The notes beneath the pieces were generated by a model. That model had not been told where the DNA came from. It worked only from the letters and a program-made list of their open reading frames with translations, and made no database searches. From the NCBI GenBank assembly GCA_947488935.1, contig CANLBN010000006.1:62001-126000 (forward strand): 64,000 nucleotides of DNA, read 5' to 3'. The translations under genes and the position numbers were made by a program. The first letter of the stretch is position 1. Every line of letters starts with the position of its first letter. Below are positions 52,463 through 61,556 of this stretch, one piece after another. Origin of the DNA: an uncultured Pseudomonadales bacterium. Lineage in GTDB: Bacteria > Pseudomonadota > Gammaproteobacteria > Pseudomonadales > Cellvibrionaceae.

Positions 52463-55400
52463 GTGACTAAGTTCTTTACTAAATTTTTCACCTCAATCTA
52501 CACCATTATCAGCCAAATACTTTTAGCACTCTTTGGTAAGATGAGTTGGAAAGCCCCCAAATGGCTCGCCTTTTTAGGAGGGCATAAACTCCTATGTACC
52601 GGCCTAGTTGTTTTAGGTGCAGCGGGTTATGGCGGGTATATTTATCTAGAGTCATTGCCAAAACCCGTTATGGTAAAGGCCACAGTACAAGTACCCGAGC
52701 TACCCGATACAAGTAGTTCAACGCCCTCTGTTATGCGTATTCGATTTAGCTACGACCTGGATGCCCTAAAAGCAGACCAAGTAAAACCCTCTGGTAAGCC
52801 CTCGATTGCCCCCATCGAATTATTAAAGAAAGAAATCAAACAAGGCATTAGCATACAACCCAATATCGCTGGCACATGGATTTGGCAAAACGATTACACC
52901 ATCCGCTTTAAACCTGAGCAGCAATGGGCGCCCGGTGTTGAATACACTATTAATTACGAAAAAGATATTTTTACACCCGAGACTATCCTAGCAAGTGATA
53001 GTACAGGTTTTACAACACATCCCTTAAGGCTCGACATTGATAAGCTGGAGTTCTATCAAGACCCCACAGATGCAAGTATACGTCGCGTTGTATCTACTAT
53101 TAATTCAACGCACCCCATCGACAAAGAGAGCCTAGAAAAAGCAATCTCGCTCTCGTTAACTGTCGCCGATAAAAAAGCTAACGCCACTAAAAAAATAATT
53201 AGCCACACCATTACCTACGAAAAACACCAGCGTACAGCTTATATACAAACCGAGGCCTTGGAGCTACCCGAAAAAGAAAGCTATATGGCATTGGCCATTA
53301 ACAAGGGTGTTAAATCCGTATTGGGAGGCGAAAGCACAGATACCGAGACGAGCGATAAAGTTATCGTCCCAGATATTTATAGCTTTTTAAGGCTATCATC
53401 ATTCGATAATCGCATTGTTGATAACGAAAAAGGTGAGCCCGAACAACTTATATTAATGAGTTTTACCGACGAGACTGACGAGGAAGAGTTAAAAAAACAT
53501 CTTGAATTCTATTTATTTCCAAAAGATAGAAATGGCAAAAAAGACTATCGCTGGGATAGAGCAAAAGATCTGAAGGATAAAAATAAACTCAATAAACTCT
53601 TAACTAAAGATCGTTTAATAACACCTGAGTTAATTCCAAACCCGCGTTCGAGCTCAAAGCAATTCAGCTTCAGAATCGATCAAGATGGCGGCCGGTATAT
53701 GTTTGTTCGGCTACGCGAAGGCATGAAATCCATTAATAACTTTTCGCTTAAAGACACGTCTGAAGGTTTTTTTGAGGTACCGCGCTATCCACTATTTTTA
53801 GATTTCAGTGGCGAAGGCTCCCTACTTTCTCATTCTGGCGATCATAAGTTAAGCATTTCTAGCCGCAATATTAAGACGCTTAAATATTCGATTGGTCGTC
53901 TTGCCGACAATCAAATTAATCATCTGGTTAGTCAAACAGACGGGGACATTACTAATCCATATTTTCACAGCGGTTACTTTACCAAAGATAATTTAGTCGA
54001 GTATTTCGAAGAGAGGGTTCACCTAAACCCGCGCCACCCAAAATACATCAATTACTCTTCTTTCGATTTAAGTCGTTACCTACCCGAAGACAATAATCGT
54101 TTTGGTTTATTTTTTGTCGAGATAAATGCCGACGACAAAGAATCAAAAAAATATAATCATAAACTTAAAGAACAGCGTCTCATTTTAATTACCGACCTTG
54201 GCATCATTGTTAAAAACAATAACGATCATTCTCATGATGTTTTTGTGCAATCAACCTCTACCGGCTTACCGGTTGCTAATGCCCGCATTGAACTCTTGGG
54301 CAAAAATGGTATTCCCGTATTAACCGCGACGACATCTGCACAGGGCCACGCAACACTGCCGGTTACATCTGCTTTTGAAGACGAAGAAAAACCTGTCGCC
54401 TACATTGTTAAAACAGACAATGATATTTCGTTTATTCCTTACGACACCCACTCCCGTCAAATCAATTTATCAAAATTTGATATTGGTGGCACAAGTAGTA
54501 GTGACGATGAATATAGAAAAAACCTAAACGTTTATGGCTTTACCGATAGAGGCATTTATCGCCCAGGCGAAAGTGTGAACCTCGCCTATATTGTCAAACG
54601 CGACAACCTCGATAACGTCGAAGGTATTCCGCTTGAACTTATCATTACTGGACCTCGTCAAAACCGAGTCGCCAGAAAGAGAATTTCACTACCCGAACTC
54701 GGGTTTTTAGACTACAACTTTGAAACAAGCCCTACATCCGATACCGGGCGATACATCGCCTCACTACATATTGTTCAAGACAATAGAACCGGCATTACTC
54801 TAGGTACAACAAGTTTTAGCGTTGAAGAATTTCAACCCGACACGATGAAAATCAACAGCCAATTGCTTGATGTCAAAGGGAAAGCATGGTCGACACAAAC
54901 GGCATTACAAGCCAAAGTAACCCTTAGGAACCTATTCGATGTTCCGGCACAAAATCGCCGTATAGAAGGCCAGTTAATTGTTAACCCATCAAACTTCTAC
55001 TTTGGAAAGTATTCCGATTACACCTTTAGCCCCGCAAGAATCAACCCCAACAAACCCTTATTAAATATTAACGAAGCGCTCGACCCACTCACGAGCAACA
55101 AAGATGGCGAGGTTATTTTTGATTTAAACCTCGACCGCTTTAAAGAAGGAACCTACCGCTTAGAGTTCAGCACACAGGGCTACGATCAAGCCGGTGGGCG
55201 CAGTGTAGGTGCACGTAACAGTATTTTAATATCACCCCTTGAGTTTCTGGTGGGTTATAAAGCTAACGGAAAGCTTAATTACATCAATAAAGGGAGTAAA
55301 CGTGTTATTGATTTGATTGCTATCGATAATACCTTAGCAAAAATCAATAAAGATGATCTTGTACTCAAAAAAATTGCCGTACAAAAAGTCTCTACCCTCG

Positions 55401-58282
55401 TCAAACAAAATGATGGTACCTATAAATATCAGACCATCACAAAAAGATCCGAAGTATCGAGCGATGCATTGTCGATTAGCGACAAGGGCCATGAGTATGT
55501 TATTGATACCGAAGAAGTCGGTGATTTTGAACTAGAAGTCTATGATGCTGACAATCATAAACTCGCCCGTGTGTTTTATTCTGTTGTCGGCAAAGCAAAC
55601 TTGACCGCGCAACTCGACCAAAATGCAGAACTTACTGTCAAGCTCAATAAAAAAGATTACGACCCAGGCGAGACGATAGAGATGAGTATCAAAGCGCCTT
55701 ACAAAGGTGCTGGCCTTATTACTATCGAGACCGATAAAGTACAGTCTTTTAAATGGTTCAAAACAGATACACAAAGCACTATAGAGACCATTACAGTACC
55801 CGAAGGGCTAGAAGGTACGGCTTATGTCAATATCTCTTTTGTACGAGACCCTTCCTCAAAAGAAATTTTTACAAGCCCGCTTAGCTATGCAGTCAAACCT
55901 TTTAATATCGATAAAAGTAAGCGCAGAGTTAATATCGATCTCGATATACCTAAAAAAATAAAACCCGGAGACACGTTAGAGATTGGTTTTACCACCGATA
56001 AACAATCGCGCATTGCGGTCTTTGCCGTTGACGAAGGTATTTTGCAAGTTGCTAATTATCAAACGCCAAAACCATTGAACCATTTTTTACAAAAACGTGC
56101 GTTACAGGTGAGTACCTTACAAATTTTAGATTTGATTTTACCTGAGTTTAACTTACTCAAAGAACTCTCTGCCAGCGGTGGTGGCTCAGCAGATAAGTTA
56201 GCAGCACTGGCTAAAAACTTAAACCCATTTTCACGTAAAGTGGAGGCACCTGCGGTGTATTGGTCGGGTATTGTCGATGCAAATACCGAGCAAAACAGTG
56301 TTAACTTTACCGTACCCGATACCTTCTCGGGCACGCTGCGTGTAATGGCTGTTGCCGTCGCAGAATCAGCCTTTGGCGCGACACAAACCTCGACTTTAGT
56401 TCGCGGCCCCTTTGTGATCACCCCCAATGTACTGACTCAAGCCGCACCGAGTGATGAATTTATTGCCACTGTTGGCGTTGCCAATATTATCAAAGGCTCC
56501 GGTAAAGATGCCGAGATAATCATAGGGGTTAATTCAAGCGAGCACCTCAGTGTGATAGGGGAGCCAACACAAACCATTAACATTGCAGAGGGCGGCGAAG
56601 CCTCGGTTGATTTTAGAGTAAAAGCGACTAATAAATTAGGCGCTGCCGAACTCACCTTTAATGCATCGTTAAAAACTGACAACGGCACAACAAATATTGA
56701 GACCAGCTCAACGCGAAGCGCAACCTTAAGTGTACGACCCATTAGCACCTATCAAAGTCAATTTGAAAGTGGCTACTCTAAAAAACTACCGATAACACTC
56801 GACGTACAAAGAACACTGTACCCAGAGCTTTCAACGCAGTATGCAAGCGCTTCATCAAGCCCATTGGTGCTAGTCGATGGCCTCAATAAATACTTGGAGC
56901 ACTACCCTCATGGCTGTACCGAGCAAATTGTTAGCAAGGTATTTCCGGTACTGGGTTTAACCGCTTATGCAAGCTTCGAAGGTAGACGAGAACGTGCGAA
57001 TGAATTATTTAGCGTTGCCATCGCAAAATTACGTGGGCGACAAATTGGTAATGGTGGTTTTAGTTTTTGGCCCGGTGGTCGCTCGGTATCTACCTACCCC
57101 ACTATTTATGTCACGCATTTTTTAATCGATGCCAAAGAGCAAGGTTACGCTGTTCCAAAGGATATACTCAATCGTGTTAAAAGCTATTTAACGGATTATG
57201 TGCGTGAGCCCTCCAACTCATTAAGCGAAGCGCGTATCCGTGCGAACGCCATTTATTTGTTAACGCGCTTAGGTGAAGTGAGCACTAATTATTTAGTCGA
57301 CTTACATGAGTCCCTCGAAAAGAACCATAAAAAAGTGTGGAAAAAAGACTTAACCGCCTCTTATATGGCAGCGACTTATCAATTACTTAAAAATGATAAA
57401 GAAGCCAACAACTTAATTAAGGGATATAAACTAGCGCAACATAACGCCAAAGGTTATGGCGATTTTCATTCGCCACTCACACAAGATGCCCAGCATTTAT
57501 ATTTATTGGCAACACATTTTGAAAAACGCTTAAAGAGCATTAGCGGCGATCAATTATTACAATTTATCGACCCTATATTTAAAGGAGAATACAACACCAT
57601 CTCTGCCTCTTATAGTATCTTAGCCTTAGGCGCCTACAGCAACGTTATCTCCGATGCTTTAGTTGATAAAGCCATACAGTTTTCTTTTACTAATCAAGAA
57701 AACAAACAAGAAGCACTAACCACAATCGAAGGTGATTTTTTACAAGCGCCTTACGATGACTCGGCCCGTCAATTAACCATTAACCTCGAAGAGAAAAACA
57801 AAAACGGACTTTATTACCTTAATAACCAAGTCGGTTTTGATCGTGTTCTCTCCAAAAAAGCGATACGCGAAGGGCTTGAAGTGTATCGGGACTTTTTAGA
57901 TACCGATGGCAACGTGGTCACTGCGGCAACACAGGGCCAAATATTAACGACTCGCTTACGTGTTCGTGCCCTCGGCAATAAACGACTCACCAATATAGCC
58001 GTTATCGACTTACTCCCCGGTGGCTTTGAGATCATTCGTGAATCAGTGTCTCGATCATTTGGACGATGGAATGCCGACTACAGTGATATCCGCGAAGACA
58101 GAATTGTCTACTACGGCAGCTTTGATAACACCATTGTTGATTTAAGCTATCAAGTAAGAGTCACGGCAGCGGGTACATTTACGGTGCCGCCATCTTATGC
58201 TCAGTCAATGTATGACCGCAGCATTAAGGCGCAATCGAGTGCTGGCGAAATAATTGTTTCAAAAAAAGATAGCACCCAGTAA
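52463..58282 (+). CDS. yfhM: bacterial alpha-2-macroglobulin, YfhM-type
   Basis: 1939 residues; E. coli YfhM has about 1650. A transmembrane helix (about 42-61) anchors it; no lipobox is seen, unlike YfhM, so it is anchored by a helix rather than by lipid. MG domains fill the first half, and the thioester motif CTEQ sits at Cys1485-Gln1488 in YPHGCTEQ, so covalent trapping of proteases is possible. GTG start, with GAGG about 8 nt before it. Followed by pbpC 139 bp downstream, the usual partner pair. It likely protects the periplasm and repairs the cell wall with PBP1C after external attack. Confidence 0.94.
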   Translation: MTKFFTKFFTSIYTIISQILLALFGKMSWKAPKWLAFLGGHKLLCTGLVVLGAAGYGGYIYLESLPKPVMVKATVQVPELPDTSSSTPSVMRIRFSYDLDALKADQVKPSGKPSIAPIELLKKEIKQGISIQPNIAGTWIWQNDYTIRFKPEQQWAPGVEYTINYEKDIFTPETILASDSTGFTTHPLRLDIDKLEFYQDPTDASIRRVVSTINSTHPIDKESLEKAISLSLTVADKKANATKKIISHTITYEKHQRTAYIQTEALELPEKESYMALAINKGVKSVLGGESTDTETSDKVIVPDIYSFLRLSSFDNRIVDNEKGEPEQLILMSFTDETDEEELKKHLEFYLFPKDRNGKKDYRWDRAKDLKDKNKLNKLLTKDRLITPELIPNPRSSSKQFSFRIDQDGGRYMFVRLREGMKSINNFSLKDTSEGFFEVPRYPLFLDFSGEGSLLSHSGDHKLSISSRNIKTLKYSIGRLADNQINHLVSQTDGDITNPYFHSGYFTKDNLVEYFEERVHLNPRHPKYINYSSFDLSRYLPEDNNRFGLFFVEINADDKESKKYNHKLKEQRLILITDLGIIVKNNNDHSHDVFVQSTSTGLPVANARIELLGKNGIPVLTATTSAQGHATLPVTSAFEDEEKPVAYIVKTDNDISFIPYDTHSRQINLSKFDIGGTSSSDDEYRKNLNVYGFTDRGIYRPGESVNLAYIVKRDNLDNVEGIPLELIITGPRQNRVARKRISLPELGFLDYNFETSPTSDTGRYIASLHIVQDNRTGITLGTTSFSVEEFQPDTMKINSQLLDVKGKAWSTQTALQAKVTLRNLFDVPAQNRRIEGQLIVNPSNFYFGKYSDYTFSPARINPNKPLLNINEALDPLTSNKDGEVIFDLNLDRFKEGTYRLEFSTQGYDQAGGRSVGARNSILISPLEFLVGYKANGKLNYINKGSKRVIDLIAIDNTLAKINKDDLVLKKIAVQKVSTLVKQNDGTYKYQTITKRSEVSSDALSISDKGHEYVIDTEEVGDFELEVYDADNHKLARVFYSVVGKANLTAQLDQNAELTVKLNKKDYDPGETIEMSIKAPYKGAGLITIETDKVQSFKWFKTDTQSTIETITVPEGLEGTAYVNISFVRDPSSKEIFTSPLSYAVKPFNIDKSKRRVNIDLDIPKKIKPGDTLEIGFTTDKQSRIAVFAVDEGILQVANYQTPKPLNHFLQKRALQVSTLQILDLILPEFNLLKELSASGGGSADKLAALAKNLNPFSRKVEAPAVYWSGIVDANTEQNSVNFTVPDTFSGTLRVMAVAVAESAFGATQTSTLVRGPFVITPNVLTQAAPSDEFIATVGVANIIKGSGKDAEIIIGVNSSEHLSVIGEPTQTINIAEGGEASVDFRVKATNKLGAAELTFNASLKTDNGTTNIETSSTRSATLSVRPISTYQSQFESGYSKKLPITLDVQRTLYPELSTQYASASSSPLVLVDGLNKYLEHYPHGCTEQIVSKVFPVLGLTAYASFEGRRERANELFSVAIAKLRGRQIGNGGFSFWPGGRSVSTYPTIYVTHFLIDAKEQGYAVPKDILNRVKSYLTDYVREPSNSLSEARIRANAIYLLTRLGEVSTNYLVDLHESLEKNHKKVWKKDLTASYMAATYQLLKNDKEANNLIKGYKLAQHNAKGYGDFHSPLTQDAQHLYLLATHFEKRLKSISGDQLLQFIDPIFKGEYNTISASYSILALGAYSNVISDALVDKAIQFSFTNQENKQEALTTIEGDFLQAPYDDSARQLTINLEEKNKNGLYYLNNQVGFDRVLSKKAIREGLEVYRDFLDTDGNVVTAATQGQILTTRLRVRALGNKRLTNIAVIDLLPGGFEIIRESVSRSFGRWNADYSDIREDRIVYYGSFDNTIVDLSYQVRVTAAGTFTVPPSYAQSMYDRSIKAQSSAGEIIVSKKDSTQ

Positions 58283-58290
58283 TACGCAAT

Positions 58291-58334
58291 AGCAGCATCG
58301 ATGTAAAACTATTACCCTGTTTTACATCGCTGCT
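58291..58334 (+). terminator. hairpin after the alpha-2-macroglobulin gene
   Basis: CGATGTAAAA and TTTTACATCG pair perfectly, extended by AGCAG/CTGCT after a 3-nt bulge. No strong T-run follows, so termination may be partial, letting transcription reach pbpC. Confidence 0.5.
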
Positions 58335-58421
58335 TATTAATAACTAACGGTTAATCACTGCCAGTAAATAGCTGGTTGTTAGTTAGGTTTTATAATTATT
58401 AGTAGGCTCCTTGTATCGATT

Positions 58422-60812
58422 ATGCGCTTTTATTTTTTACGCTTTTCGCGTCGCTCTATCACACAATATTTTTTGGGTGCTGGCTTGCTGGTGCTACTCG
58501 TTATTTTTGTCAGCGTTTTACTCTACCTATTTTCACCTAAACCCGACATCTACCAATACACCACCTATTCGAAGGCATTTTTAGATACCAAGGGCAAACT
58601 ACTGCGTATAACCCTCGCAGAAGACGAACGCTACCGCTTGTATCAACCGCTCGACAAAATCTCGCCCGATTTAATTAACAGTGTACTGCTCTACGAGGAC
58701 CAACATTACTACCAACACATAGGCATAGACCCGCTGGCGCTTTTCCGTGCCTTTTGGGATACCTATATTAGTAACAAGCGCCGCATTGGGGCATCGACCA
58801 TTACTATGCAAGTCGCGCGTCTACACTGGCGCATGGACTCATCAACCATTGGTGGTAAAATTCAGCAAATCCTGCGCGCATTACAACTTAACCGCCACTA
58901 TTCGAAAGACGAGATTTTAGAAGCCTATTTAAACCTCGCCTCCTATGGCTACAACATAGAAGGCATTGGTGCGGCCAGTTTAATTTACTTTAATAAAACA
59001 CCCGACAAACTCACATGGCTAGAGGCACTCACCTTAAGCGTTGTCCCGCAAAACCCCAACAAGCGTAAACTGGCCTCGACACAGGGCTTAAAAGCAACCG
59101 TAACTGCACGCCAGCGCCTATTTACACGCTGGGTAGAGCGTTTTCCAGAAGATAAAACAAAAGAAAAGTTTTTAGGTATCCCACTAAACATTCGCTCACT
59201 CAAACAATTACCCTTTGATGCACCGCATTTTGTTAACCATCAATTGAGTAATCTATCCCGCTGGCAAAGCGGTTTAATACACACCACACTCGACCGCAAT
59301 TTGCAGTACCTAATGGAGCAAGGTGTTAAGTCTTATATACAACAACGCCGCAAGGTCGGCATCCACAATGCCGCTGCCCTACTCATTAACTACCAAACCA
59401 ATGAGATCAAAGCGATGGTCGGTTCTGCTGATTTTTTTGATAAAAAAATCAGTGGCCAAGTAAATGGTACGCTCGCCAAACGCTCGCCGGGCTCGACCTT
59501 AAAACCCTTTGTTTATGCCCTTGCAATGGACGAGGGGCTTATTCACCCAATGACAATGCTGCGCGATGCCCATAAGCGTTTTGGTGGTTTTACACCCGAG
59601 AACTTTGACCGAGAATTTTTAGGCCCTGTGTTTGCCAAAACAGCACTAATAGAGAGCCGCAATGTGCCCGCAGTCGACTTACAAGCGCGGCTACGCGAGC
59701 GCAGTTTTTTCGACTTTTTAACCCAGGCCAAGGTGACTGATTTAAAGTCGCCCGCGCACTACGGCTTATCGCTAGCGCTGGGGGGTGGCGAAGTCACTAT
59801 GTTAGAGCTGGTTAGCCTTTATGCGGCACTGGCCAATGGCGGCAAACTTAAACCGATAAAAAGCGTAAAAGCAAACAATACAGACAACCATAAAGAAGCA
59901 CCCAGTCAAACACTCCTAAGCCCCGAGGCGAGCTTTTTAATACTCGATATTCTTAGGCAAAACAAACCACCTACAAGCCACACAAATTACGCCAAGCTTA
60001 GCTATAAAAACAATATCGCTTGGAAAACAGGCACCTCTTGGGCCTTTAGAGATGCATGGTCTGTTGGTATCTCTGGCCCCTATGTCATGGCCGTATGGAT
60101 CGGTAATTTTGATGGCGGGGGCAACGCCGCATTTGTAGGCCGCAGTGCCGCAGGGCCTTTATTGTTCTCTCTATTTAATGCTGTATTCCCCAACAATGGT
60201 TGGCGCTTAGAAGACAGCATAGATGTCGATGCCCTCAACATTAAAAAAGTCGATATTTGCGCCAACACCGGCGATCTTCCGGGCAAGCACTGCCCACGCA
60301 CCGCGCAATCTTGGTTTATACCTGGGGTCTCCCCCATTAAAGTCTCCAATATTCATCGAGCCATTCATATCGATAGCCAAACAGGCTTACGCACCTGCCA
60401 ACAATCAACGGCTAAAACAATCCAAAAGGTGTACGAATTTTGGCCCTCAGACTTTTTACAATTATTCCAACAGGCGGGCATCTCACTCAAAACACCCCCC
60501 GCCTTTTCGCCCGAGTGCGAACTCTCTGATAAAAGCGCCTTTGGTGTCACCCCCAAAATACTATCACCGCTCGCAACCATCTCTTATGTGATTCAAGCGC
60601 ACCGCACAACGCCCGATACTATTCCCTTCTCGGCCAGTGTCGATTCCGATGTCGAGTCACTCTTTTGGTTTGTCGACGGTGCTTATGTGGGCCGCTCAAA
60701 ACCCAATGAGCCTTTTACGTGGCAAGCCACAAGTGGCTCCTTTACCGTCACCCTAGTCGATGACTCTGGCCGAGCAGCAACAACACCCATTAGAGTGGTG
60801 CTCGAAAACTAG
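58422..60812 (+). CDS. pbpC: penicillin-binding protein 1C
   Basis: 796 residues. N-terminal membrane anchor (about 18-38), glycosyltransferase domain with catalytic Glu92 (YEDQHYYQHIG), transpeptidase domain with nucleophile Ser358 in SPGSTLK, a KTGTS motif near 538, and a C-terminal BiPBP_C domain with Cys residues. It polymerises and cross-links peptidoglycan. Located directly after the alpha-2-macroglobulin gene, as in E. coli. The Shine-Dalgarno is weak. The chain is full length and intact. Confidence 0.96.
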   Translation: MRFYFLRFSRRSITQYFLGAGLLVLLVIFVSVLLYLFSPKPDIYQYTTYSKAFLDTKGKLLRITLAEDERYRLYQPLDKISPDLINSVLLYEDQHYYQHIGIDPLALFRAFWDTYISNKRRIGASTITMQVARLHWRMDSSTIGGKIQQILRALQLNRHYSKDEILEAYLNLASYGYNIEGIGAASLIYFNKTPDKLTWLEALTLSVVPQNPNKRKLASTQGLKATVTARQRLFTRWVERFPEDKTKEKFLGIPLNIRSLKQLPFDAPHFVNHQLSNLSRWQSGLIHTTLDRNLQYLMEQGVKSYIQQRRKVGIHNAAALLINYQTNEIKAMVGSADFFDKKISGQVNGTLAKRSPGSTLKPFVYALAMDEGLIHPMTMLRDAHKRFGGFTPENFDREFLGPVFAKTALIESRNVPAVDLQARLRERSFFDFLTQAKVTDLKSPAHYGLSLALGGGEVTMLELVSLYAALANGGKLKPIKSVKANNTDNHKEAPSQTLLSPEASFLILDILRQNKPPTSHTNYAKLSYKNNIAWKTGTSWAFRDAWSVGISGPYVMAVWIGNFDGGGNAAFVGRSAAGPLLFSLFNAVFPNNGWRLEDSIDVDALNIKKVDICANTGDLPGKHCPRTAQSWFIPGVSPIKVSNIHRAIHIDSQTGLRTCQQSTAKTIQKVYEFWPSDFLQLFQQAGISLKTPPAFSPECELSDKSAFGVTPKILSPLATISYVIQAHRTTPDTIPFSASVDSDVESLFWFVDGAYVGRSKPNEPFTWQATSGSFTVTLVDDSGRAATTPIRVVLEN

Positions 60813-61035
60813 TTATCGCTTATTTATAATAAAATAGACTTAAAAACCATCAGATTCAGAAGTAGAAAAACTATTAAACAATAGGACAAGCGAATAATAA
60901 CCAAAAGCTATTAAACAGCCCTAACCTATATAAAAATACATATAAAATAGCCCTATGATTATTAGGATATAGCTAAGTCAGCGCTGCCAAAGACTCATAG
61001 ATTAGTACTCACTTACATAACCACCTATTCACATT

Positions 61036-61044
61036 TTATCCACA
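61036..61044 (+). promoter_or_regulatory. DnaA box
   Basis: TTATCCACA is an exact consensus DnaA box, 40 bp before the first NrdR box. In E. coli, DnaA helps set nrdAB expression in the cell cycle. Confidence 0.6.
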
Positions 61045-61083
61045 ACTAACCCCCCATTCGATTGACTTGCACTTTCGTCAAAA

Positions 61084-61099
61084 ACGCATTATCTTGTGC
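61084..61099 (+). promoter_or_regulatory. NrdR box 1
   Basis: ACGCATTATCTTGTGC agrees with the NrdR consensus ACACWATATATWGTGT at 12 of 16 positions by my count. It starts 31 bp before box 2, i.e. three helical turns, the classical tandem spacing. Confidence 0.75.
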
Positions 61100-61112
61100 A
61101 AAGTTTCTGAAG

Positions 61113-61132
61113 TAACCCTATATATAGGGTTA
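61113..61132 (+). promoter_or_regulatory. NrdR box 2 within a perfect 20-bp palindrome
   Basis: TAACCCTATATATAGGGTTA is its own reverse complement. The core ACCCTATATATAGGGT (61115-61130) matches the NrdR consensus at 14 of 16 positions. NrdR with (d)ATP represses ribonucleotide reductase genes. Confidence 0.85.
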
Positions 61133-61556
61133 TCATTTGAAATCCGGTACAGGGAAGAAAGACGTAAAAGAGAAACTTAGCTCTATAATTCTGGCGCAAT
61201 TAGTAGACGTATAGCCATTATAAAAATAAGTAAAACTAAAAAGCGTTATAAAACATTGAATTAAGTTAGTTTCTTTAAGCTTTACATAACATTTCATTGA
61301 AAATGACGACACACAAGTACAACTTCGATAGTCGATCTCATAAAGATCTAGCAGCAAGCATACATACCCTGTATGCAGTTATTTGTAGTTATTTGTAGCT
61401 ACCAAACAGTTACTAATTAGGTAAAACAGTTAAGTGATACGGACATATACTCGGCACTATTGCCAGATATTGCTTCGTTAACTCGGTAAATAATTGATTA
61501 AAAGCCACCGCTTTTATCAGCAAAACAATAAGGTTAATGCATTTTTGGAGCACACT

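Larger units (their letters stand above)
60813..61556. other. 744-bp regulatory region upstream of nrdA
   Basis: No gene. It contains a DnaA box, two NrdR boxes and downstream of them a hairpin GCATACA-TACCC-TGTATGC (61358-61376) directly followed by two tandem GTTATTTGTA copies (61378-61397). The remainder is AT-rich. The size suggests a long, multiply regulated leader. Confidence 0.6.

Noticed and set aside
61350..61400. LexA (SOS) box upstream of nrdA
   Set aside because: The CTGTATGCAG sequence resembles half of CTGT-N8-ACAG but the second half does not match at the right distance.
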